From Magnetospirillum moscoviense (GTDB lineage Bacteria > Pseudomonadota > Alphaproteobacteria > Rhodospirillales > Magnetospirillaceae): a stretch of 58,195 bases of DNA. This document shows, piece after piece, positions 47,701 to 54,043 of the stretch. The position numbers were made by a program, and so were the translations under genes. How positions within the stretch are numbered: position 1 is the first letter of the stretch; each line of letters begins with the position of its first letter. The notes beneath the pieces are model-generated. The model did no database searches. It had not been told where the DNA came from and worked only from the letters and a program-made list of their open reading frames with translations. The stretch covers positions 1 through 58,195 of the forward strand of contig NZ_LWQU01000103.1 of the NCBI RefSeq assembly GCF_001650635.1. Reading direction: 5' to 3'.

Positions 47701-50700
47701 ATAGCTTTGCGCCTGCTTGTTGTAATCGGCGGCGGTGGCGACGTTGCCGATGGCGACGGCATGGCCGTCGGCGACGTCGGCGGCGGCCTGGAACGCCGCC
47801 TTGGCCTTCAGCGCGGCGGCGGCGGCCTTGGTCGAGGCCAACTGGACGCCGGCGATGTCGCCGTCGTCGAAGGCGGTGCGCGCCTCGTTCTGGTAGTCGC
47901 GCGCCTGGTTCTTGTAGGTCTGCGCGTCGGTGGCATAGCCGCCGGCCTGACTGTTGGCGGCGTCGTCCAGGGCGGTACGGGTGCGCTCGGCCTCGGCGAT
48001 GCGTTCCAGCTCACGCGCGGCGGCCTCGGCGGCGGCGGCCTCGGCGGCGGCCTTGGCGGCGGCGGCGGCGGTGAAGGTGGCCAGCTTGGCCTCGGCGGCG
48101 GCATCGACCTGCAGGGCCTGCTTCTCGGCGGCCTCGGCCTCGGCCACCGCCTTCGATGCCTTGATCACCTGTTGTTCAAGGAACAGGATCGAATCGTTGG
48201 CACTCTTGGCCTTGGCCGCCGCCGCCGGCCCCAAGGCCAGCAACGAGGCGACGATGGCCTTGACGGTGGCCAGTTCGGCCGCCGCCGCCGCCAGCTTGCC
48301 GGCGGCGTCGTTGACACCGTTGGGGTCGTTCGAGGAATTGACGGCGGTATTCTTCAGCGTGTCGATGTCGCCGGCCAACGTCGCATTGTCGTTGCGCGTC
48401 GGGTTCATCAAATCAAGCTTGGTCTTGGCCGCCGCCAGGGCGTTCTTGGCCGCATTGGCGAAATTGACGGCGGCGGTGGCGGCGTTGTCGGCGGCGGTCT
48501 TCGAGGTGGCGATGGCGGCCAGGCCGGCATCGGCGCAATCGACCGCCGCCGCGTCGGCCTTGGCGATGGCGTCGGCGGTGGCGGTACGGGCTTCTTCCAG
48601 GCGGGCACGGGCGGCGGTGGCGGCGGTCTCGGCTGCCGTACGGGTGTTCGCCGCCTGCGCGGTGGCCAGCTCGGTCTGGGCCTGGCCCAGCTTGGTCTGG
48701 ACGGTGCCGAGGTCGGTGGCGACGATGCCCTGGTTGGTGTTGACCAGGCCAGTGGCGAAGGCGGCTTGCGCCTGGTTGACCTGGGTCAGCGCCGCCTGGG
48801 CCTGGGCCTGCAGCCGCAGCACCTCTTCGACAGCGGCCGCCGCCTGCTTCTGCGCAGCTTCGATGCCCCGGGTCTCGGCCTGGGTGGCGACCGCCGCCTG
48901 GGCGGCCTGGGCCGCAGCGATGGCCCCGGCGTCACCAGAGGCCTGGGCCTGGGCCAGGGCCAGAATCGCCTCGGCGTTGTCGGCGGCCGAATCGGCGGAA
49001 TCACGCGCCGCCGAGGCCGACAGGACCGCCTTCACCGCCGCCTGGTAGATGGTGTCCATGTCGTTGGAATGGACCCGCCAGGTGGTCGATTTGGCCAGCA
49101 GAGCCTGGGCCTGAGCACGGGCGGCCTCGGCCTCCAGATACTTGGTCTGGGCCAGATCGGCGGCGGCGCGGGCATCGGTGGCGTCCGATTGGGTCGCGGC
49201 GACGTCGGCGACGTGGGTGTTGGCCTCGCCGGCCTGAGTCTTGGCGGTCTGGGCGGCCTGCTCGGCCAGCTTGGTGGCATCGACGGCGGCATTGACGGCG
49301 GTCAGCAGGTCATTGCTGACGCTCTTGGTCGCCATGGTTTCCGAGAAGCTCTCGTACCATTCGGCGGCGGCCTCGGCGCCCTGGGCCTTGGCCAGATTGT
49401 CATAGGCGGTCAGCACCGCGCCAAGCGCGGTCACCGCCGATTGTTCCAGGGTCAGGACCTGGCCGTGCAGGGTGACATAGGCGGTCTCGGCCTGGGCGGC
49501 GATCGCTTCGGCGGCGGATGCGGCGGCGTTCACCGTGGCATAGGCGGCCTGATATTCGGTCAGCAACGAGGTGAAGAAGCCCTTGACCTCAAGGTCAGCG
49601 GCCAGACCCTGCGCCACCAGGATGGTGGTGGCTTCCAGGGTGGCGTCCTGCGGCGGCAGGGCCAGGGCGGCGTTCAGCAGACTGGTGTCGGACGGCGCGT
49701 TGGCGGCGGCCTGGATCTTGGTCACCGCATCGGCGGCCAAGGTCTTGGCCTGGGTGGTCACCGCCAGGTCGGCCTGGCTGGAATTGGTGAAAGCGGTATC
49801 TGCGGTACTCTTGGCGGCATTGGCCGCCGTCAGCGCGTCGGCCAGCAACGTGGCCTTGGTCGCGGTGGTGGCGGCCGACACCGCACTGGCAACCTTTTGC
49901 AGGGCGATATTGTAGTCGCTGCCCAGCCGGACCAGGGCGTCGGCGGTCAGGATGCGGGCATAGGCGTCGTCGGCGACCACCTTCTGCACTTTCCACGCCG
50001 CCACCTCGACATATTTGTCGGCATCGGCGTCGGAAGCGCCGGCATGGGCGGCCTTGTAGGCATTGACGGCCGCGGTGTAATTGGCGGCGGCGTTGGTCTT
50101 GGCCGACAGGGCCGCCGACAACGCCTGGTCGATGGCGGTCAGCCGGGCTGAGCCGGTTTCTCCCAGCGCTTCAAGGGTCTTGTTGGCAGCCAAGGTCAGG
50201 CTGGCACCGGCGGTGACATTGACGGTGGCGGCGCCGATGACCACGGTGGTGGCGGTGGTCGAGAAGGTGGCCACCGCGTCGGCGGCGTCGTCAACGATCG
50301 GCTTGACGGTGCTGTCGGCATAGGCGCGCTTGCCCTGCGCGGTGCCCAGCTTTTCCTGCCAATCCAGATAGGCCGGCTGCTCGGCGGTGCGGGCCGCTTC
50401 CAAGGCCGCGATGGCATTGGCACTGGCGGTCTTGGCGGCGTTGACCGTCAAGGTGGCGGTGACGCGGGTGCCTTCCTTGGTCGCCTCGTCCGAGGTGGCG
50501 GTGCCATCGACCCAGGCATTGATGGCGGTGGTGATGACGGTGTTGTCATTGGGATTGGCGGCGACGGTGCCCAGGATGTTGGCCTTGGCGGTCGCCGCCT
50601 CGAGGGCGGTGGTCAGCTTGGTCTGGGCCGGCCCGATCGTGTTGCTGATCAGGTTGTTGATCTTGGTGCTGACGAAATTGGCCGAAAGGGTGGTCGCTTC

Positions 50701-53115
50701 GGCCTTGTAGGTGTTGAACTGGGTCTGATAGGTGGTGAGCTTGGCCTTCAGCGCGGTGATGGTCGAGATGTCGGCGGTGGAATCGGCTTCCCATGCCGTC
50801 ATCAGCGCGTCGATCTTGGTCTGCACGGCGGCCTGCTTGGCCGCCACCACCTGGGCGTTGGCGGCGGCCTTGGCCACCTTCACTTCCGCCGTCGCGGTCT
50901 GCAGATTGACGTAAAGCGCGCTGCTTTGCGCCGCCGTCCCCAACTCGGTGACGATGGCCTCGGCCGCTGTTTGCTTGGTGGTCATCAACGCTTCAAGGGT
51001 GGCGATCTTGTCATCGACGTCGCCGATGGTGCCGTCGCCGTCCAGGTCCGACGAGATGGCGGCGATGGTGGCGTTGATTTCCGTCTCGATGGCATCGTCG
51101 GAGGCGTCGATGTCGCCGTCGTCGTCGTAATCCTGCGAGGCGGCAAAGGCGATGGTGCCGTCGGCGGCGATGGTGGCGAAGGGCAGGCCGCCCAGATATT
51201 GCGCCGCCAGATCCTCGCCGCGCGCCCCGTACATCTGCTGGATGGCGACGATATCGTGCAGCAGCGGGCTATCGGAATAGCCGACCAGACCGCCGCCAAA
51301 ATACGACATGATGCTGTAGATCTGCGAATCGTAGGCGCTGGTCTGGACGGCAAAGCCGTTATAATCGCCGGCATGTTCCAGGCCCAAGGCGTGACCCAAC
51401 TCGTGCAGCAGGGTCAAAAAGCCGTAGCTGCCGGGAATCAACGAGCCCAATTGCGGGTCGCCGGCGTCGAACCACACGTCGCCGCCGGTACCGTCGCCGG
51501 GAAGATAGGCCCAGGCGGTTTCCGGGCCGGTGGTGGTGGAGGCGAAGCGAACTTCGCCGCCGTCGCCGGTGACCTCGACGAAGGTGATGTTGGCGACCTT
51601 GGCCCATTCGGCCATGGCGGCGCGCGCCGCCGCCTGCTGCTCGGGCGTGAAGGCGATGAAGCCCTGGCCCTCGACCGAGCCGGCATAATCGGCGGGCACC
51701 TGGGTCGGGAACGAATAGGTGATGATGACCGAGCCATCGGCGGCGGTTTCGCTGGCCGGCTTCCAGCTATGGCCGCTCAGCAGTTGCAGGATCGCCTGGG
51801 CTTCTTCCAGCTTGGTGCCGCTGACGTCGGTCAGGATCATGTCATAGAGCAGATGGGCCTGCTCGGACGGATTCAGCGTCGCCAGTACCTTGGCGATACC
51901 GGTGACGGCGCCGGTCAACGCCGAAACCGCAGTGACCGCCGTGGTGATCTTCGACGCGTACGGGTCGGCTGTCGTCGTCGCTGTCGGCGGCGGCGGCAAG
52001 GTCGTGTCGATCGCTTGGATCAGGACCTTGATCTCGGCCTGCAGCGCCTTTCCACCCTCTTGCACCAGCGAGGCCACTCTATCGGCGGCGGATTTATCCA
52101 ACGGTGATTTTTGGTCGAAATTCAGGTTGGGATTGGGGACCGACGGCAGGAACTGTCCCGGCCCCGGCTCGTTGCCCGGGCCGGTGCCCGAATTGAAGCC
52201 GCCGCTGACATTCTGGGTGAAACTGCCGGTCGCCGCGTTGCCGACCATGGCGCCGAATTGCTGGGCGCTGAAGGCCTGGACCTGCGCCGCCCCGCTCGGG
52301 CTGACCGACAGGCCCATGCCGGGGGTGTTGACGGTGAAGCTTTGGCCCGATTTGGTGGTGAAGGTCAGCTCGCCGACCACGCCACCCTTTTCCGGCACCA
52401 GCACCACCTTGACGCCCGCGCCCGACACCGCGCCGCCGCCGGCGGTGCCGCGGATGCCCATGGTCATCGCCGGGGTCTTGATCTGCAGCGCGTCGGGGGT
52501 GGTCTTGGGGATTTGGCCCGAGACGAAGGTGAACGAGCCCGACACCACCGACAACTGGCCCGAGCCGGTATGGGCGTCAGCATCGAACACCAGATTGTCG
52601 AGGACGGCGCGGCCCTTCGAGCCCAGCGCGAAGGCGGTGCCGTCGGCGAAGACCAGCCCGACATTGGCGCCGTCGGCGGCCAGCAGTTGGTCGCCCTGAT
52701 AGACCGGGTCGCCGGGCTTCAAGGTGCTGCGGGTGCCGTCGGCATGGCGGGCCTCGACCGAACCGGAACTGGTCTCGACCTTGCCGATGCTCTTCAAGCC
52801 GCTGCCGGGAACCCCGGCCTGGGCGAATTGCCCGGGCGCCAGCGGGCCGGCCAGCAATTCGGCCAATTCGGGGTCGATCACCGCGCCGGCGGCGTTGGCC
52901 AGGGCCGGCGGGGTTTCGGTGGCGAAGTAATTGCGGACGACGACACGGGTGCCGTCGGCACCCACCAGAATCAGGTCGGCGCCAGCCCGAACGTAATCGG
53001 CCTCGAGCAGGAAATCGGCGCCGGGAATGACGACCCGGGTCGATCCGCTTGCTTCGATAACGGTCTGCTGCACCGCTGGCGCACCGTCCGCCGCTGTCTT
53101 TCCATCTTTGGGCAA
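8182..53115 (-). CDS. Giant multidomain surface/secreted protein (FecR - M10 protease - coiled coil - Ig/LamG/RTX/propeller - solenoid)
   Basis: A single uninterrupted frame of about 45 kb. From the first in-frame ATG (53307) it would be 15,041 residues. The TTG at 53113-53115 (about 14,977 residues, starting [17 protein letters not shown]) is preferred because the upstream 64 residues are Cys/Trp-rich, unlike the rest, and would run over the divergent gene. The protein is acidic, rich in Ala/Gly/Thr/Asp and almost cysteine-free, as is typical for type I-secreted adhesins. Its modules are listed separately. The C-terminal RTX repeats and lack of an N-terminal signal peptide point to type I secretion, but no ABC/MFP/TolC genes are nearby. 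A role in surface attachment is inferred from domain content, and the protease domain suggests proteolysis or self-processing. The ends of many modules read VNDAP, the usual cadherin/VCBS linker. Exact start and mature form are unknown. Confidence 0.93.
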   Translation of the reverse strand: MPKDGKTAADGAPAVQQTVIEASGSTRVVIPGADFLLEADYVRAGADLILVGADGTRVVVRNYFATETPPALANAAGAVIDPELAELLAGPLAPGQFAQAGVPGSGLKSIGKVETSSGSVEARHADGTRSTLKPGDPVYQGDQLLAADGANVGLVFADGTAFALGSKGRAVLDNLVFDADAHTGSGQLSVVSGSFTFVSGQIPKTTPDALQIKTPAMTMGIRGTAGGGAVSGAGVKVVLVPEKGGVVGELTFTTKSGQSFTVNTPGMGLSVSPSGAAQVQAFSAQQFGAMVGNAATGSFTQNVSGGFNSGTGPGNEPGPGQFLPSVPNPNLNFDQKSPLDKSAADRVASLVQEGGKALQAEIKVLIQAIDTTLPPPPTATTTADPYASKITTAVTAVSALTGAVTGIAKVLATLNPSEQAHLLYDMILTDVSGTKLEEAQAILQLLSGHSWKPASETAADGSVIITYSFPTQVPADYAGSVEGQGFIAFTPEQQAAARAAMAEWAKVANITFVEVTGDGGEVRFASTTTGPETAWAYLPGDGTGGDVWFDAGDPQLGSLIPGSYGFLTLLHELGHALGLEHAGDYNGFAVQTSAYDSQIYSIMSYFGGGLVGYSDSPLLHDIVAIQQMYGARGEDLAAQYLGGLPFATIAADGTIAFAASQDYDDDGDIDASDDAIETEINATIAAISSDLDGDGTIGDVDDKIATLEALMTTKQTAAEAIVTELGTAAQSSALYVNLQTATAEVKVAKAAANAQVVAAKQAAVQTKIDALMTAWEADSTADISTITALKAKLTTYQTQFNTYKAEATTLSANFVSTKINNLISNTIGPAQTKLTTALEAATAKANILGTVAANPNDNTVITTAINAWVDGTATSDEATKEGTRVTATLTVNAAKTASANAIAALEAARTAEQPAYLDWQEKLGTAQGKRAYADSTVKPIVDDAADAVATFSTTATTVVIGAATVNVTAGASLTLAANKTLEALGETGSARLTAIDQALSAALSAKTNAAANYTAAVNAYKAAHAGASDADADKYVEVAAWKVQKVVADDAYARILTADALVRLGSDYNIALQKVASAVSAATTATKATLLADALTAANAAKSTADTAFTNSSQADLAVTTQAKTLAADAVTKIQAAANAPSDTSLLNAALALPPQDATLEATTILVAQGLAADLEVKGFFTSLLTEYQAAYATVNAAASAAEAIAAQAETAYVTLHGQVLTLEQSAVTALGAVLTAYDNLAKAQGAEAAAEWYESFSETMATKSVSNDLLTAVNAAVDATKLAEQAAQTAKTQAGEANTHVADVAATQSDATDARAAADLAQTKYLEAEAARAQAQALLAKSTTWRVHSNDMDTIYQAAVKAVLSASAARDSADSAADNAEAILALAQAQASGDAGAIAAAQAAQAAVATQAETRGIEAAQKQAAAAVEEVLRLQAQAQAALTQVNQAQAAFATGLVNTNQGIVATDLGTVQTKLGQAQTELATAQAANTRTAAETAATAARARLEEARTATADAIAKADAAAVDCADAGLAAIATSKTAADNAATAAVNFANAAKNALAAAKTKLDLMNPTRNDNATLAGDIDTLKNTAVNSSNDPNGVNDAAGKLAAAAAELATVKAIVASLLALGPAAAAKAKSANDSILFLEQQVIKASKAVAEAEAAEKQALQVDAAAEAKLATFTAAAAAKAAAEAAAAEAAARELERIAEAERTRTALDDAANSQAGGYATDAQTYKNQARDYQNEARTAFDDGDIAGVQLASTKAAAAALKAKAAFQAAADVADGHAVAIGNVATAADYNKQAQSYAAAARAISDAATNLEAAAASWRTGTVVTARFGSVAANTLATTSLTTAKSSYDAAATAAAAARAETRDPLVAAAAAEAARDSQATSKAAALADYQTALAANNNDATNLVVMAYKDAYDAASAAYDNAVDAATKARAAADSAVTRANLAEATSDSAYDSYVAAQESVADAASVQANAEAAEIIAQYTAQRDIETSMAAALASADAALKKVTTNAGDTDNLDYAATAKTKADAAKAQADAAKAAFDAAAVDPNDATVFGISDATGYNTAAQTAYNQAKAASDAAQLVVADADAAVIAAKAAYDKAADLPDQMLVDLNNDGNFDNDANDPQAVAAAAARAVLSKAATDYAKALGIQSEVAKQAALAKSYADQAFESLNVTKSLQAQTQAAGAASLADAQFAADQAKDSAASAATKAAEAQAAAQAARDLIDGTGSNDLRTTLNTQITDATGRLTDFGDSSAGRYKALADKIAALQTKLTTLQGQGVTVNGVDVNALNTASGTANTAIGTARVAVLGDAGNNVLSASAKADAAYTAASNAFDAPNSTDDAAGLAASAQNAYDATGTTNDAAGQAAAAAAASDLATAKAAAEAAGVFAKTAAAASESAAIKAAVAQDQVKVVANLQSDISGKVAAAAKALTDAETKVTIAIARADAAELQSLAANIVDTTGTANDALGKAAAATTAKASAAGEIATMLTAYTARVGNTAASASSDQTARALIDAAYKKALLAQGALDDAVSQSNTALGSANDGATAKSAYGQLALITQTIGGTKLGAATVSAGQATEYVNTIQAAKAEVTRLAAIVDAAKTNVDAQRTVVADQLLVVNAATTLLTQSDSARTLYQTAAAQLDIAKAKAATAAAQADLAKTYADRAAQAAMNAASEVNPNALYLGKTAAQWSTDAATAKAAAATARGEANTAYQAAINAYDNPNSTSGDAVAAAAAADLVKTVTLSTGAFTLESSTSAQAWADKALAAKNEAATQVDNADRALATATNAESSAAASATAASNASNAAAIFEQAVDSAYAGAQRSEADALAAKSAAATAKTSVDQIIGADANAAGSVLNKLTTIISSIDTWKAANPGADSSVANGIRAKAVALLAKADSTSVGALGIKQLAAAAVTDATTFSDQASAKVTAINTIDLTSPNHASHGDVNTIADAQAANTLATEATTAATNAKNKATIASLQVSSANQLVADAAALSTSFSGWQSQVAQAAQLSAAQAVQTAAAAAAADAKNDTVTMSEDGTATINVLANDTRTDGAALNQGRIISVGQVTPPGHGKVTLSADGTQVIYTPDANYYGTDSFTYTITNTVTLTNSYTGLTETKVTSDTATVTVTVLGVNDSPTVVADVGTALNSSTPVTIDVLANDSDFDGDTLSISAVTQGAKGTVAISSGKVVYSPTAAQFQSLRAGETGTDTFTYTASDGKGGTTIGTVTVTVTGTNDLPVVSAFTKATVEETPYIFQASDFAGAFADVDGDALSKIKITTIPTAASGTLEFTTDGTTWTPVTTTLLQTGEVTVTVPNLNAGYLRFVPNGSYTGSATFGWKAHDGTGYSASDATVTVTVSNVNDAPTFTADASLPTIAEGATNPTGATVSALFGTLFSDPDVGGSMGGVAIVGNSADPVKDGVWQFSSDNGTTWTNVGTVNDTGAALAVQASAKLRFLATSDASGAMPDLIVRAVDDTYASGGGTWSNSATATKITIDTGTRTGTSAFSQTTKALHATVTGTNDAPSLSEPATYSVEEDTATPTGMTVGALFGDVFVDPDPSASLAGIAVVANSANAATQGKWQYSVNGTTWTDVGTVNDTGSALSLSAATQLRFAPVANYEGTTPSLTVRAIDNTFTGLFSDAVTRITTSTVTNGNATAISGTTGTLNAAVSAVNDAPTMTATATLAAVVEDSAPSAGVTVSSLFSANFTDVDAGASLAGVAVVGNSANAQTQGTWQFSSNGGAQWANIGPGNDSTAAVTLSASSLVRFVPALDYSGAPPALVVRGIDNSYGGGWSDSAGNLFVTDVSVRGGTSPFANTTTSLSTQVTSVNDAPVLLDTDLTSVTYDFNNLTPGGIAGQDGWVANTLGGTHALVGDTSATGAFTDGKAYQPLSPQSTQLNISRMMALPARQPGDKLVIEYDTTPNYWGSFFRLGRDINIDGNLLDGNALDTGEASIGVEIRQTPSESVSLHLADGTQTAWQALNLANDSYATGWVRFRLTLDPTANSNQGGLSLEYKELTQPGGGTWQTVSGLSNIPAALGASGGADPASWNAIVFGGGNGESGLDNIKISAQPSQHAIVPTIAEDTTAPAGLSVGAVTAGLVVDVDGTLAGVAVVGNSANSTTQGVWQYSTDSGTNWHDVGTVGDNATALALSAASKLRFLPVANYDGTPTGLDVRAVDNSYAGAWTSGASKVTLNAASHGGSTALSAQVATIDTMVTEVMDTPTVSVPTAQATGAAAAHGGGLTFTGGSYVSVPHDAELNVESGFTVEAWVKLTDITNETVLVEKGAWGGSWLLHTKPNGSGGATFAMASSQWTFASTGYVHQSGTTVLAANTWYHVAATWDGTTSKIYVNGVKEAEENPTGDPAAVTAPLTIGARAGGSDPSSSTIEDVRIWNTPRSASQILADVTSAPSPTDPNLVGYWTFSEGTGTTTADLSGGNHTGALTSSPTWVPDTVTQTATLALSAVVTDPSETIAWVDIYNVPAGATITNATSLGGGVWRVLPANLGNHTLTFPAGGETDLALPVMVTTVDGLTSLTTTKTLYVAVGSAMVTNVDGTYDGSPLSIAQTVTGGTGFDVITGGSAADTLIGGAGNDTVSGGDGADVIVGGAGAGDDVYYGGTAANDTNANDTLILSSANQTVVVDLTAGTAAGAEIGNDTVSGIEHVVGGQGDDQIKGNAAANSLVGGTGNDTLTGMGGADMLMGGMGDDRFVATVGDGSDMIDGGSGANSYDLTAITGAVTVDLGVGMAGGADIGTDSLMGISTVLSGGGADLLSGTSGAEMLDGGAGNDVLVASAGADVLAGGTGSDTLSFANAVQAANLNLATNTMTDDGFGSADTISGIENLIGSTFDDTLLGDAAVNTISGGGGSDTIRGGGGADMLTGGAGMDSFMIGAGDSTVAATDTITDFGGTDVLNFSGASDYKFYVSPVAVVGTNVAAAIAALDPTVDDAVVFLSNGTDGWLYVKGNGSGTDFDGTLVALTGVGTSPQFANVGGVSGRLTAGSIGNDTIALAGAVGGDMAVGGAGDDTYTASVIPSGQATLFDSAGNDTLDVSAIAQWQLKGIERVGTDMVIRFSPAAGGGSVLIKNHFGGNAIEQFLGDDGVGSFATGLTGGTQHDVIVGTSGADVLTGGGSDDMFFGGGGSDTFIGDSTTDAWGNIKGGEVSFGLSGLAVTANLSAGTGSSGGDSYTFQAIDSVVGSALGDTLTGRASGWSGLTGGAGNDSLIGGGGNTWALYETSAAGVTVDLSAGTAADGLGGTDTLTNIASVRGSDFADTLIAAAGGSTLAGGQGADVMTGGAGADTFLHRAGDADTITGGSGWDMLAIDSDGNGASALNLTTMTAQISGIEAVSLNWNSGNQSLTLSASAVTAVTGGGNLLFVDGSAGDSVNVTDTGWSFTNLFTSGQTYAVFSNGAATLKIDTDIAMSFAGVTNMAPALGGTLAATTTEGQSVTLTSTMIAGFDLESGTSLSYQLVSIPANGAIRVNGTPLAANGTFTHAQLLAGNVTYLHDGNEINNDSLQLRAYDGTSYSAPQTVAFTIGMINDTPVLTLPNPTSMFIEGGSTQPLTNLTLTDVDTGGFSGMVVRIDNPQAGDVLSFTPAGNVTGSYNAGTGILTLTGNSSLADYQAAVRSVTYTNTLDNPSTTSRLITVVADDGTSAANITATVTVTGVNDAPVFSTFQMSGGSTTTANSITSGGQYQPSAARLADGGYVVAWQGAMPGDAEYGAIAVRRFNADGTARDAADVLANSTTTGDQGLASVAALTDGGYVVTWNNSDATLDVRARIFNANGTPRGNDFLANSTVPDGQGFAQVGGLADGGFAVAWSGGVGATRNIFLRTFDANGNEVLSERQINTDNTDEQLWATVAGLKNGNIAVFWQSPDLPGGSGLDIVGTILAPNGAVVAANFIVNSTLAGSQTMPAVAVLSDGSFVVAYETGTNTDIIVRHFAANGTALGGEINPLQNAAGVQYRPHITATDDGGYVLSWYSDNGTRQYVARAFNADGTARTDELVLGTVLNDQTGGNAIIGPLSNGSYAVVWGSQPASDINVAARSFTFSPPSVALTSIGEDVAAASNTGSLVSALTAATSDPDGAGALHGIAVTDAPAGSGTWQYSTDSGSTWTAFGTVSTTNSLLLADTDKVRFVPNADYTGTASFSWRAWDRSSGTPGAKVDTSTNGDGTAFSITTATATLSVSPVNDAPTLALATATASYTEGGTAVVPFTDLTVLDVDSANLTGATVSMAGFQAGDVLTFANQGGITGSYNAGTGLLTLTGSATLATYQAALRSITFSNSSDALTSGSRTINVTVTDGTAASASATSIVTVTPVNDAPVVAGLTGTAAYVHFDGVDDSLKTPSALSFSSHTIEAWVKTTDAGSWKGIATTNTSGGATSWAQFAMDGGRLLVELNFGDGNSVSYSTTATFNNGAWHHVSYSYDNASKQVHIYVDGVDQAKTSAGSAGSSSLGISAQLWIGARRDGNGSLNGDLADVRVWNSARSLAEIESTKSVDLVGNEAGLVGQWPLDTLAGLTVAGGGTAPGPSVVTSGGPPAIVSALTLAEDGTFTGQLSASDPEGTALTYTVQTQAAHGTVTINAGGSLVYTPAANYSGSDTFTVAVSDGTATTTKTFTATVTPVNDGPVVVNATNAITAEDTARVITQAELLAGTNDVDGDTLTVSGVTATNGTVVNNGNGTWTFTPSANYSGTANLYYNVSDGTLASSASMQINVTSANDAPALGPLTNVVGTATQVNGAANPWGYNDHITRLSDGKMVVSWGSGFAGFRILNADGTPATADSTLMNGVLAPSANSWVRATVAPLSGGRFVVIADNELRVDAFIFNSSGVQEGSRIIIGDSGGSDHFPSVTKMPDGNFAVAWREYTNVSTGQISVRVYNDTGVPVTPVTQVNSIAGATESVNSVISLGNGKIAVFWSTVNNVSSSGDYDVDGRVFSLSGGTLTPVGSEFRVNSVGAGNQFMPQAAALIDGSFVVAYDDGAPHVRHFTVDNAGNVTGGTTIDLTATITPAPSNVGSPTVLALSDGSYAVSWRAYAGGGTRVVVQHFGANDVQIGDSIVITPPSNLAWSNNAEMVEMADGRVALVYPGDTNSDGHEEVLFNTVTFGGPTTASFTQVEDATATVHTVSELLAKVTDADGAGALKGIAVTDATVPGGNWEYSLDGGTNWLQFALVAPNSSLLLADTDKVRFVPTANTSGTATFTWRAWDQTSGSHGLKVDTTVNGGASAFSATTGTATVTVSAVNDAPVLSVDGYLDPVAEDAANPAGATVSSLFGSFFSDVDAGASMTGIAVIANGATQGAWQYSADGGTNWTNIGAASDAASVVLANSSLVRFLPNANFNGSPTGLLVRAIDNSYGGAFSTTGSVVTADTTSITGASPFSNSHYLFTGVTGVNDAPYRPTALVFDGNDSFAIPTTTVTKFQGAENFSVVMDINPNAVDGVLWRQYATNGQLEVITRVQPDGSLIFAIGKQSTGWDWKVTPTNVIDFNEWSQVAFVKDNTVARVYVNGVEVFSQTIGATQLGAVETTAGTAFGSDGTNNYYSGQLGSLKVYALGLSPAEVATLATGGTVTTNLVGDWAINEGTGTTLIDSSSQGNDITLTGTIGWNSLVLPQANEDAPHVLTTAQLTSGGVDVDGDTLSVTGLTASSGTMVDNLDGTFTFTSAANYNGPVTLNYTVSDGHGGSYATSATMTINPLNDAPTVAVPIADQTVSVGTGFTYTFTVGTFADVDVGDTRTYSATLSDNTALPSWLSFNAGTMTFSGTPPSGLAGSSLQIKVTATDQAGGSVTDQFALSLATFSGTAGNDTFVGGSNVDIIDFGAGNDTVTGGGGNDTLTGGAGADIAIFSGNAADYLISGNAGSVIVADQVGTDGTDSLTGIETLRFADRDLMVSSTVSGGTLTAAVTTSAVNTTTNNDQMYPEIVALNGGGHVVLWNSNGQGMTNAVMGRLYKADGTIGSEFQLNTNTVTTHWGQMGAALADGGFVALWHADGQDAAGTWGVYGQRFDANGVGQGEFLVNTTTAGYQAYPCVTALPNGGFFAVWDHQVATTFQVRGQAFDAAGAKVGAELTLVDDSYTDVHYAQLKTLPSGEVVMVWTAADGAGKGAFFQRFTTDGVAQGAVTQINSYTTGDQWDTNVAVLANGGFVTTWHSGPDQDGDNYGVYTRVYDANGTPVTGEVQVNQTVAGWQAWSDVTALSDGGFVVVYDSNPFTGGGHAGNTSTIYLQRFDAAGVAVGGAVTIGSGTFTTAQYPSVEQLADGSLVAAWNAAETNGIGIYSRKLTIDGAVTATTLTGTVNPDTLSVGAGLTSVDLMGGNDTLRVTSAALDAGLSVSGGTGTDTMMVTDTAGLTPVHLAKLTGVEVVKLASTSATAQSVIMGTEAENSSLREVDASGATSGVTVAAITRTSAVTLTTGAGADTLYGGAGADTLTGGAGNDTINGGAGTDTASFSGAVSAYTFAYAGQTLTVTGPDGTDSLTGIETLSFSGGTVTLSAADTRVNTTVAGSQSYQAVAGLTGGGHVVVWQSADQNGDGIFAQRFDAAGMAQGSQFLVNTFTANAQSYPSVTGLSGGGFLVTWDSYNQDGSATGIYGQIFDAAGTAQGAEFRVNPYTLNHQTMSSTTALSDGGFLATWASNGQDGSSYGIYGQRFNAAGVAVSRDGTTTGADEFRVNTTTADDQRYPAVSNLSDNGFVVVWHSNLQDGANYGIYGQRYNAAGIAQGSEFPINVTTAGLQFDPAVAGLSGGGFVVTWYSNPTGTDIDVVGRCFDAAGAPVGAEFVMPNRHSEAYPSVTALADGGFVMVWRGVAGSGNSSGYNIYGQRYDAAGTAQGPEFLVNTYGPEDQGYPSVSVAALDDGGFVVAWPSGFQDTSGGGIFSRRFDAAGNPVLGPDAMLTGTTGDDILNIGAGIDQVDGGAGTDTVLLAAGGVQVAVTNVESLVGGGGGDRVFVEAVILNNTTGRAFDGGAGNDTLFLSYTNQVLDATETAGLINWENWTLTNYAGYYNITLHDASNSAGLTIDGSVLTNGPLVLNGAAETSAALTVLGGTLADTLTGGGGGDTLTGGAGNDTINGGAGTDVAMFSGLASAYSFTATAGTLTVTGADGTDTLTGIETLSFADGTVTVTPADLRANTYTTGSQLSPVVAALTGGGTVVTWYTDLQDGSGYGVFAQRYDAAGLPQGAEFRVNTSTGGAQQAPAIAALADGGFVVSWASYLQDGSSNGIYAQRYDATGVTQGAEFRVNTTTVNDQYLPSVTNLGDGGFVVTWQSNLQDGSGLGIYGQRYNASGIAQGTEFKVNTVTNDAQTAPAVTGLADGGFLVTWQSNLQDGDQSGIYGQRYNAAGVAVNQDGTTVGADEFLINTTTVGTQVGPCVTGLTNGGYVVTWDGFNSEIFGRVYNAQGVAQGAEFIVNSNTNYTQSGSSVTALAGGGFVVTWSDGRDAGGGGTGGYNIYGRIFDSAGTAQGPEFRLNTYDHDYQTASSVAALPGGGFTVVWHSMGQDGSAYGVYGQRFDAQGKAVLGQALALNGTAANDTLNVGSGIDFVDGGAGTDAVVMTTGGTTLQLDNVEGLTGSGGNDIVYIDGSILDTNGAARSFDGGAGIDTLDIAASTNRTLDSSELTGLAGFENLSLVSQYAYSLTLNDSNNATGLTIDANFAASLVVDGSAETTAGLTVIGTAGADTLTGGGGTDTLTGGAGIDTYRFTSNTQSTAAATDTIIGFGTGADTIAFTGIAGISYDPATTVTWTTDVATTAALVTANVSLANRAVFFTNGTDGWIYVKGAGTGTNFDGTLIKLAGVTSAPARASLTGLVEPQLVAPVVLAPEGLAATFGPDGSYLKTDALSGLGAGTEITVEAWSRFAGGMTAGQSSTLLSYVAPDGGKLVLAINDANQVVAMVDGTQVTLTPAVSVAANEWHHLALTWRASDGQVVLFKDGVQAGTATGVNTGGSIGSGGALVIGQDQTFAGGGFVNNAELKGSIDEVRVWSTARTQSQIIDGLDGPLSSTTGLVANYNLSSLTGPTVADSSANANNLQIYGDVYQAVYTVGSEDSLLSGSALQWIDPDAVAGSVTFAINSPAGHGSVTMSANGTWSYWPANNYNGTDSFTITATDSAGAVATRTIAVKVTPTNDAPTMTAESAGGASAFNSSVSMSAATTAPVLTATTNVTLETLVKMNSVNDAERFIAYNGTPGTDGFGLVMTANNKYGIHVGNTVLEAVDAKVTYTPGWQHVAATYDGTTWKLYVDGVSQTLSATTATLAAATGSTSVGSASAGINGMIDETRLWSTALTATQIKANVGTVLTGTEANLAGYWRFNENTGLVADDLTAGAHDMTLSSASWYTIGLHDGAQRGGYEDGSISGHLTVVDADGIAPTLSVTLAPANGTVVLGQNGDWTYQPNANWPISTSANDTFTVRAIDATGSWVDQVINVSVIGINDAPVVLGNATLQSTAEDTTSAGNAITTFLTGTATDGDAAVTTLGIAVTATDTSHGTWQYSPDGGNWNDIGSRSESSALILTSATQIRFVPAADYAGTATIGYRLWDGTTGGGGQVVNITASGGSTAFSAATQTATITVNAVMDTPKVNGGPSIIDSFADGVIGSQWVVSDGVMDANDLIVETTGTLQITNREILRTASQFAGSPSKPLVIEGSFVASNHDGLMVVLRTGGVSHAGNSGAPSDGIGLIAWYNGGAQLQNLGGGTLSAVTGDAAFTWNIGSTYSFKATDDGTNITFQVTEASNPSNAISLAATSDYAPATSYVVLTNREYATLDHTLTLNDVTIQAGTPENAGTTVEGTALSINVSTLLANDTADAGGLSITGVAMNSDDAALGSVALDGNGHVVFTPSSALDSLAAGQTQNVDFTYTVVDAAGGTAIGTATVTVTGANDAPTVAGALVRNTSLLFDGVNDYASAGDVFDPGTGDFTIETWVRPDSLGGSPILLGKTLTNGGANGFALRMDSGKVWFETTGLGTANASNGLASNTLTVDQWSHVAVTRQGSTYTLYVNGSQADQVTSEVTANLSNAYDLMIGAGKDNTGTVGSAFDGQLDDIRLWNTARTGTQIAQNMNQTLTGSESGLAVNWGFDNLAVGATTIPDRAGNDAGLTLGVGAAAPILFKPPIKGTEFNGGPGLLAPVRDGSYSGDVTLESWVKWDGTSASGTPFIAFVGDGGANGYGVYLDPSGNYRIMCGGQSEAVSSTVASAGEWQHMAASRINGTWHLYVNGSEVALTNPTINMAPADGSVQIGTRFHGELAETRIWHKGLTAEDVVEGMNYPPSAATPDLISYWPLSDGDGMNLVGMAAIDGAVWAAPTGTGLGIAGITTVLDFDGTNDKVVIGDVAGIDMAASVEVWVKLDSPLAGTQTVVSHNGTFDITVTSDGKVHFTTIDGMGITQDVVSTATLTAGQWVHLAATYDTISTVKALYVNGAQSGTATISAAPMDDASMVWSAGATIDTTGAASGFLNGQITDLRIWNEGLSAETVAAQKATRLAGSEPGLLRYWPMDEGSGTSLDTAVGDLHDGNSATLLGGASWAAPTGTGLSLSDAAKVVSFAGDGDRVIGDLPIGVGSHTIEAWFQSAASARQGIASLYDPSGKGTAELVLTAAGAIEVVVSDAEGDSKTVSTTAAGLNNGNWHHVSYTFNVADGTIAIYVDGSTTSSTNTPIVSGVLPTSLVLRAPVAIGTSADGSDNFNGQITDVRVWDSVQTAPNMQTAMGLRLSGDEAGLASYFKLNDGFGTQTGDTANPASLAGDMTALGGATFGAPTGTLGLEGAGTVLKLDGTDDVLRSTQVLDVSSHTVETWVRTPVGYNEMWAGLVSTRNFTTTGNWFQMAMDSSGHLIAEVASEISTYIWATSTGTINDGAWHHVAYTYDSTAKTVTLYIDGVAAGTQTNASLPSALEIVGAVQIGVNRDDAAFANVEMADVRVWDKARVQADIAADMDNRLSGTEDHLVGYWPLDNGSDLTNQADPTEGTFAPPAATQLVTDEDVPLSGMVLAADLEGDHLTYALSGTPTHGSLTLNDDGTFVYVPTFGYAGADSFTVQVSDGTATTSQAFSVTVADTTEIDGANVAGAFARFDGVDDYAATASGVVDLANKSFTWEFWANRASAATNDFVLGQGAAATGTGLQVGYSAGNVFSYSFYNVDLNYTDPQGSGVGEWVHWAGSYDAATNTRILYKNGVEVVRDTASADYTGTGALLIGDTSWGTNNFNGSVDDIRIWSGVRSAGQISDNFQTTLEGAEPGLLANWTFDGAAPLADAGGSSIALTASGSTAPAIVAPPVEAVRLDGINDAITIADTAAHHSAAWTVETWFKTTDTSNSVSRIIHSQPFSLLVQADGMLRAETYTGSAWPMITSTNAVADGKWHHVALSYGSGTATLYLDGVSVGAVATVPVANTGMTVGNLTAGSDSSQAFAGDVADLRLWNSARSLSDIQGAMNERLSGTETGLISNWRLDDVSAGIASDIKGTVDGVVSGNPVTVTVLPDIVDDTIQVATDTPFVGQLHGWDPLAGDSLTWIAQNNTATAHGTLTVKADGSFVYKPQAGYAGDDSFTVQATDGQAITTKTINVKGDSQLAIAGALDAGGQLKLDGVDDYGTVGGTVNLASQSFSWEFWANRSSSTNADLALSVGGQSTGTVPADGLLHVGYIGSNQFKFGFAYDDLTYTAPGTGVGEWVHWAGTYDAATNTRILYRNGVEVARDKATGDFIGTGPMEIGRAVFPDGNNNFNGQLDNVRVWSDVRSASEIAANFDKTVTDHDGSLLVNYTFDSYSGTAVTDHADYNNDLNLGTGTTAPVIVAPPARALDFSATGSYVSAGSLVTSTTSTVTMEAWARLDTANPTASQIVFYNGSPDAANGYGLNLYQGHPAVWASGSASLTASTTTINTGEWHHYAIVRNGTAWSLYVDGVSVALTGTTTAVPVTPTGATTIGGTAALPDQTFLGAIGEVRVWNAALSAGQIKSAMSGPLEGTETNLTAYWRLDGTTNDYSAGNRDGTLTGTAAYASQAAPVVADSEIWVTEGQPQAGQLLAEGETGVTWTTLSNVATAHGTITVNADGSYVYTPTAGYAGADSFTASVTKDGVTKTQTIAVNVEDSTWMQGVSATGGQVYFDGGDIAVATLPSAGLSSQFTIEMAASVADLATRRDLFVLKSGNTNSLGAFVHTDGHVYLAWSTNGGFTIAGSIDTGVILTAGSWKQLTVTFDSGTASLYADGVRYASTNTVPFTALEASDQSLTLGQTYYASRMLGEIDNVRLWSDVRTGWEISDNWRLKDPEDADHLVGSWTFDTVNDGLINAINSGGPSLTLGASGATDAADPTWINHTGRALGLTSISQSITVDDPASVKTDNFTMEAWSRYDSSAVANGGTIVYNGSGSLRGAGILVQSTAALAAIHPVVSVGGLATLEATGVTLDPGAWHHFALVRENGTFKLYVDGVQATLTETYGTVTTAPAAPDPAADTVTIGGGFVGAVGDVRIWDVARSNAEIISGINSRVGNDEPGLVANWLLDDISGTSAPNMVAGGLSGTITGSAAMISAKPALYDDAITIKEDTAFHGRAFAKDDNGDALTYSIVTQAAHGTVTLAADGTLTYTPDADWYGTDSFTLGARETANAGATLSTKTISITVTADNGPASITIPAGTTTSWYMMGPDYADSDSVVSVAGTVIVPSPVTDGRADSVAIASTGVLNLDMGKVTVVHGASVAAGGTINLAMGELTGSGTLANAGTLQVSDASYGILGLATTNTGTIRVRQLTGGSNPQMMVKADLTNQGAIDLSAATVGRYASMMFTMGATLVNSSGGTITSSTADTASANIIGGNFTNAGGTLSVAANSKLQINNDQAVAALTSGTIDVGAGATLAISGGAGGTITLSGSNLNLTGTGTIDLMGTQTVNIHATNNFTLKSANTATLTMSGNVTVNGGVFYNSDVLRFTDANDVFNSMVTNNAGGLIDLRQQVAGAVGPTFNGWLLNSGTIEFSAVAAATGTATLTMGAGSTLSNTAGGIIHSAAATGVTALRKIVGEVNNAGGTIDVDYDLTIDNSGVGFSLSDGTIDVASGKTLTIGSNAGTGTVTLSGTGVTWAGSGITDLIGIQNLQIGGTGYTHNATGDRLWMDGIITVTGQTFTNAGTLYLDTDDDTFQTDLVNATTGDLTIRGIDGYDTNVTFSGTAVDLINHGDLTLIDNEIDAFNAGITLAGGAQLTNSATGTVTIDGGDDGNFITGGTITNQGLFDKQAQLTINNAVFNNSGTLAIGQSQLTLNNTSLTNTGTLTGGSTIVLTNGASLTNSGTIDAGVAGIDASWIMSVTGGVTLTAGSILHSDVFGYAANIATNDKLSVSGVANLAGQVVLDFKDYVPFAGEQITIMTYGSKTGTFSGVTHDLGSDWTASLSYGATSVTVTMNLVGGSVMQNAGALTSATNWLDTVLPTATETAIIDVAGATLTTGQNMTVGGLRVGGTLSVTGGTLTLNGQGLVSGTSGLAIDDTGTLTGSGNLNVDGTLAFVGGTMGGTGTTSVDGVLQMNMAAGETATLNRRLEVNSNGGTNILSGGTLAGTGTLAVTATGNLTVKGDTTISTALELAPMDANSAVGTIEVSGITGAARLNVTHAFTNTGQIQLTDGGVGGQSATLHVTGGTFTNQGDILAVSNTTGARHIIDVATMISSGTVQVSGSELEFSGDSLTSSGTITIDSTSCLDINKAGAIFTNTGLITGGGLLDVEGASFTNNGLLRPGDEVSYHGFDIWGNVTLGASSEIELAMTGDLVSRDSLAIHGDIVLGGTLDLSNVDSQAAAGSAALMSWESASGSFAEITGLNDDDLGNWVLDVDFGTTGLTVSTKSISGLGTSAADVLVGTSTLAGDAMVGDAGNDTLIGNGGKDLLFGEAGDDRVCVSDTSFHYLDGGTGTDTLAWNNGQLDLTSIRDDIIERFEVLDLGANGSVKLAASDVMAMTGLTNALVPNLDTTHALVIMGGQAGAVTFADSGWAAQGNQTVNGQSYSVYSNDLANVLVQNPLPA
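8740..12300 (-). repeat. Giant protein: beta-solenoid region of haemagglutinin/autotransporter type
   Basis: About residues 13670-14857. It contains dozens of short irregular repeats of the form T-[LF]-x-N-x-G-T-[LI] with short strands ([35 protein letters not shown]), as in right-handed beta-helix passengers of autotransporters and two-partner haemagglutinins. A segment [20 protein letters not shown] resembles the strand pattern just before the autotransporter junction. No outer-membrane beta-barrel follows. Instead the region runs into RTX repeats. Confidence 0.75.
12590..20460 (-). repeat. Giant protein: array of eleven LamG domains with cadherin spacers
   Basis: Eleven LamG domains start near 20450, 19785, 19190, 18520, 17840, 16950, 16330, 15420, 14780, 13880 and 13225. 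Each has [LF]-x-F-[DS]-G, a [TF]-x-E-x-W strand, W-x-H-x-A, LYVDG or equivalent, and [ED]-[VI]-R-[VIL]-W. The first five are direct tandem copies. From about 17220 on, the order becomes cadherin - LamG - LamG, repeated three times and then closed by a fourth cadherin unit (cadherin units near 17220, 15700, 14150, 12590), giving a super-repeat of about 1.55 kb. LamG modules bind sugars or proteins, so this is a plausible multivalent ligand-binding zone. Confidence 0.82.
20470..22120 (-). other. Giant protein: VCBS, Ig-like and jelly-roll modules
   Basis: In order: a VCBS unit ([14 protein letters not shown]), an Ig-like unit ([34 protein letters not shown]), a divergent jelly-roll domain ([16 protein letters not shown], about 20800-21390), and a cadherin unit ([18 protein letters not shown]). 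Confidence 0.7.
22130..23655 (-). other. Giant protein: LamG domains 4 and 5 with a VCBS module between
   Basis: LamG 4 starts [17 protein letters not shown] and ends in [13 protein letters not shown] and [14 protein letters not shown] unit ([32 protein letters not shown]) follows. LamG 5 has [30 protein letters not shown] and [12 protein letters not shown]. Confidence 0.8.
23690..24540 (-). repeat. Giant protein: RTX block 5 with type I C-terminus-like end
   Basis: [19 protein letters not shown] is followed by [18 protein letters not shown] and [30 protein letters not shown]. This is the serralysin/RTX C-terminal pattern and a paralogue of the segment at 38120-38420. In a normal protein this would be the end of the chain, but here translation continues for about 5,200 residues. 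Confidence 0.75.
24545..25735 (-). repeat. Giant protein: seven-repeat beta-propeller 5
   Basis: Seven repeats: [56 protein letters not shown]. Repeats 3 and 4 ([12 protein letters not shown]-x-GIYGQRYN) are near identical, pointing to recent blade-level duplication. Confidence 0.75.
25740..26440 (-). repeat. Giant protein: RTX block 4
   Basis: It begins [22 protein letters not shown] middle part without GG repeats ([20 protein letters not shown]) is followed by [20 protein letters not shown] and the same [19 protein letters not shown] closing unit as block 3. Confidence 0.78.
26445..27615 (-). repeat. Giant protein: seven-repeat beta-propeller 4
   Basis: Seven repeats: [56 protein letters not shown]. 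Five of them are followed by IYGQ-[IR]-[FY]-[DN]-A-A-G and [EQ]F-x-[IV]-N. The repeats are well enough conserved to be visible at DNA level. Confidence 0.75.
27620..28250 (-). repeat. Giant protein: RTX block 3
   Basis: [12 protein letters not shown] and [20 protein letters not shown] calcium-binding repeats, closed by the stereotyped unit [25 protein letters not shown] that precedes the next propeller. Confidence 0.78.
28255..29390 (-). repeat. Giant protein: seven-repeat beta-propeller 3
   Basis: Seven repeats: [56 protein letters not shown]. Most are followed by Q-x-F-D-A-x-G and V-N-T-T-T. Confidence 0.72.
29400..30245 (-). other. Giant protein: cadherin modules and RTX block 2
   Basis: A cadherin-like module ([20 protein letters not shown]) and a CADG-type module ([35 protein letters not shown]) are followed by RTX repeats [20 protein letters not shown] near 29550-29700 and the trailing [21 protein letters not shown] unit, which precedes propeller 3. 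Confidence 0.75.
30250..30895 (-). other. Giant protein: LamG domain 3
   Basis: [56 protein letters not shown] and [12 protein letters not shown]. It is more divergent than the others in the strand after FSVVM. Confidence 0.75.
30900..31760 (-). other. Giant protein: Ig-like modules before LamG 3
   Basis: It contains [43 protein letters not shown] and then a [20 protein letters not shown] module with [12 protein letters not shown] and [12 protein letters not shown], the same type as the array at 40400-44000. Confidence 0.7.
31765..32880 (-). repeat. Giant protein: seven-repeat beta-propeller 2
   Basis: Seven repeats were counted: [56 protein letters not shown]. Repeats 4 and 5 match repeats 4 and 5 of propeller 1 closely (NGx[13 protein letters not shown]), so the two propellers arose by duplication of a whole domain. 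Confidence 0.7.
32900..33530 (-). other. Giant protein: two cadherin/VCBS-like modules
   Basis: Recognised by [51 protein letters not shown] and then [33 protein letters not shown]. Confidence 0.75.
33540..34090 (-). other. Giant protein: LamG domain 2
   Basis: [63 protein letters not shown] and GLVGQWPLD are the successive LamG signatures. Confidence 0.82.
34090..34940 (-). other. Giant protein: Ig/cadherin-like modules before LamG 2
   Basis: One module has [40 protein letters not shown] and [12 protein letters not shown]. The other has the [15 protein letters not shown] and [12 protein letters not shown] type. The first reappears with few changes at about 31400-31720. Confidence 0.7.
34945..36055 (-). 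repeat. Giant protein: seven-repeat beta-propeller 1
   Basis: Exactly seven copies of a motif of about 50 residues centred on DGG-[FY]-VV-x-W were counted: [56 protein letters not shown]. Each is followed by R-x-F-x-A-x-G-T. Seven four-strand repeats are what a seven-bladed propeller requires. The fold is an inference from the count and motif. Confidence 0.72.
36060..36785 (-). other. Giant protein: cadherin/CSPG-like modules
   Basis: Two modules. The first ([37 protein letters not shown]) is of the CSPG/NG2 type. The second ([48 protein letters not shown]) recurs almost identically at about 34130-34480. Confidence 0.75.
36790..39380 (-). repeat. Giant protein: large internal RTX block with a C-terminus-like end
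   Basis: About residues 4643-5506. It has many GGxGxDxLx nonapeptides ([20 protein letters not shown] and others) in several clusters, which form calcium-bound beta-rolls. Two places look like former protein ends: [17 protein letters not shown] followed by [14 protein letters not shown] (about 38120-38420), and [16 protein letters not shown] through [25 protein letters not shown] (about 36830-37000), the latter resembling the true C-terminus at 8182-8400. Confidence 0.85.
39720..40370 (-). other. Giant protein: LamG/concanavalin-like domain 1
   Basis: It starts [19 protein letters not shown], then [40 protein letters not shown] and [12 protein letters not shown]. These are the standard strands of LamG/LamGL domains, which bind glycans or proteins with calcium. 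Confidence 0.82.
40400..44000 (-). repeat. Giant protein: Ig/cadherin-like module array with one jelly-roll insert
   Basis: About 1,200 residues of tandem Ig-like modules. The first two (44000 to about 43390) are cadherin/VCBS type, with [21 protein letters not shown] and [12 protein letters not shown]. Four to five later ones share the sequence [10 protein letters not shown], GxWQFSS-x-NGxxW, LRFxP and LxVRAxDNSY and are clearly paralogous. A divergent jelly-roll domain (about 40900-41560, starting [17 protein letters not shown]) is inserted before the last copy. Modules are joined by VNDAP linkers. Confidence 0.8.
44005..51005 (-). other. Giant protein: Ala-rich coiled-coil stalk of about 2,330 residues
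   Basis: Residues about 768-3101 are dominated by Ala with Lys/Glu/Asp/Gln at regular spacing and few aromatics, Pro or Gly (for example [30 protein letters not shown]). This is a long helical coiled coil. At intervals the helix is broken by short Asp/Asn/Thr-rich segments such as [12 protein letters not shown] and [10 protein letters not shown], which probably form turns between helical rods. One EF-hand-like loop interrupts it near 46731-46780. The DNA shows strong GCC/GCG codon runs. Length and composition recall fibrous phage or surface stalks, but no named family is recognised. Confidence 0.8.
46731..46780 (-). other. Giant protein: isolated EF-hand-like loop within the coiled coil
   Basis: The segment [17 protein letters not shown] has the D-x-N-x-D-G-x-F-x-x-D pattern of a calcium loop or dockerin repeat. 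It sits alone about 1,400 residues away from the pair at 51010-51135 and breaks the helix. Confidence 0.6.
51010..51135 (-). other. Giant protein: pair of EF-hand-like calcium loops
   Basis: [13 protein letters not shown] and [13 protein letters not shown] lie 28 residues apart (about residues 725-766), with D-x-D-x-D-G-x-I-x-x-x-D spacing typical of EF-hand or dockerin loops. They join the protease domain to the coiled-coil stalk. Confidence 0.75.
51215..51690 (-). other. Giant protein: M10 (serralysin/matrixin-like) metalloprotease domain
   Basis: About residues 540-698. It starts [20 protein letters not shown] (helix A), continues through NITFVEV and the calcium/zinc strand region ([12 protein letters not shown]), then carries the zinc-binding active site [11 protein letters not shown] (codons 51373-51405, residues 635-645) with all three His and the catalytic Glu. 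The Met-turn SIMSYFGGG lies at about 51302-51316, and [10 protein letters not shown] closes the fold as in serralysins. All catalytic residues are present, so it should be active. Serralysins normally end in RTX repeats, whereas here the protease is near the N-terminus of a giant fibre. Confidence 0.88.
52440..52795 (-). other. Giant protein: FecR-type N-terminal domain
   Basis: Roughly residues 171-289. It contains [62 protein letters not shown] and [16 protein letters not shown]. This follows the FecR domain pattern (G-D-x-V-xx-G-D, a middle beta-strand series, and T-P-x-A-x-x-V-R-G-T). In large secreted proteins this module often occupies the N-terminus, where it may contact cell wall or a retention partner. 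The domain name is firm and the function is inferred. Confidence 0.8.
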
Positions 53116-53162
53116 AGCGTCCAACCCCGCTGTTATGCCCCCCAATTCGCCGACACAGGGAG

Positions 53163-53198
53163 GCACGGTATTCTGCCACAAACATGGTATTGTTCCAA
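53163..53198 (-). promoter_or_regulatory. Possible promoter of the giant gene
   Basis: On the minus strand, TTGGAA (53193-53198) and CAGAAT (53170-53175) are separated by 17 bases, a fair sigma-70-like pair. The predicted start of transcription would lie about 50 bases before the favoured TTG codon and inside the 114-base gap to the divergent gene. The -10 match is only partial. Confidence 0.25.
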
Positions 53199-53229
53199 TA
53201 ACCAGGACCTGAAGACGACGGTATCGGCT

Positions 53230-53967
53230 GTGCGAATTCTTCGAATCTTGACGATTTTTGGCGCCATGAACCTGACTGGTTGGGGGGCTATTGCCGAAGC
53301 GCCACAAAATGTAGTGCTGTGCGCAGAATGCCCGCGCATGATCATGATCCCCATCGGGGCTTCACCCGAGCAGCCCGCCCTATACGTAAGTCATAGCGAG
53401 ATATCCTTTGATGAATGGGCAAAATGCTCTCAAAAGGGGAACTGCCGCCCGGTGTCGGATGACCATGGGTGGGGGAAGGGACAACGCCCGGTCATCAATG
53501 TCAGTTGGGAGGACGCCCAGGGCTACGCCCGGTGGGTGTCGGCGCGGTCCGGACTGACATGCCGCCTGCCATCGGAACGCGAATGGGAAGCCGCCGCCCG
53601 GGCCGGAACCGACACGGCGTTCTGGTGGGGTGACGACCCCCGCGCCAACCTGGCCAATTGCCGCGATTGCGGCCCGGCCCCGATCTACGGGTCGCTACCG
53701 GCGGGCAGCTTCCCGGCCAATCCCTGGGGCCTGGTCGACATGAACGGCAATGTCTGGGAATGGGTCCAGGATTGCTGGTCGGCCAACCGTTCCGGGCCGA
53801 TCGAACAGGACCTTGCCGCCTGCCCCCAGCGGGTGATCAAGGGGGGCTCGTGGTACTATTACTCGGCCAACGCCCGCTGGGACGCGCGGGCCAAGAACGA
53901 TGGCCGCCTGGGCAGCTATAATATCGGCATCCGCCTGGTCTGCGAACCGCCCGCCCCACGCCGCTGA
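53230..53967 (+). CDS. Periplasmic SUMF1/FGE-fold protein lacking catalytic cysteines
   Basis: Starting at GTG 53230, the protein has 245 residues and a signal peptide (MRILRILTIF to AIA, cleavage after residue 22 or 24). This start is preferred because it completes the signal, although the ribosome site is weak. The body is a formylglycine-generating-enzyme-type domain: PVINVSWEDAQGYARWVS, CRLPSEREWEAAARAG, NPWGLVDMNGNVWEW and VIKGGSWYYYSANARWDAR. True FGEs have two Cys in the region after GGSW; here the equivalents are Tyr/Ala, so sulfatase-activating chemistry is unlikely. Ten cysteines (C31, C34, C66, C72, C111, C144, C147, C182, C198, C238) suggest disulfides in the periplasm. It is divergent from the giant gene, and a functional link is unproven. 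Confidence 0.85.
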   Translation: MRILRILTIFGAMNLTGWGAIAEAPQNVVLCAECPRMIMIPIGASPEQPALYVSHSEISFDEWAKCSQKGNCRPVSDDHGWGKGQRPVINVSWEDAQGYARWVSARSGLTCRLPSEREWEAAARAGTDTAFWWGDDPRANLANCRDCGPAPIYGSLPAGSFPANPWGLVDMNGNVWEWVQDCWSANRSGPIEQDLAACPQRVIKGGSWYYYSANARWDARAKNDGRLGSYNIGIRLVCEPPAPRR

Positions 53968-54033
53968 ACCGCGGGATCGGAATTTCCGCTTGCGCTTTTG
54001 TTGCGAGTGATTTTCGTTCGCATATCGCAGCCC

Positions 54034-54039
54034 GGAGGA
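54034..54039 (+). promoter_or_regulatory. Strong ribosome binding site fixing the start of the Fur/ArsR-type regulator
   Basis: GGAGGA lies 4-5 bases before the ATG at 54044. It is the best Shine-Dalgarno sequence in this part of the window and identifies that ATG, rather than a longer out-of-phase frame, as the intended start. Confidence 0.75.
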
Positions 54040-54043
54040 CCCG

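Noticed and set aside
52111-53229. N-terminal extension of the FGE-fold protein into the giant gene
   Set aside because: It runs antisense through the FecR region. A signal peptide starting at 53230 gives a complete secreted protein.
8182-53307. Polyketide or non-ribosomal peptide synthetase as the explanation for the giant frame
   Set aside because: No ketosynthase, acyltransferase, condensation, adenylation or carrier motifs were found. The content is adhesin-type repeats throughout.
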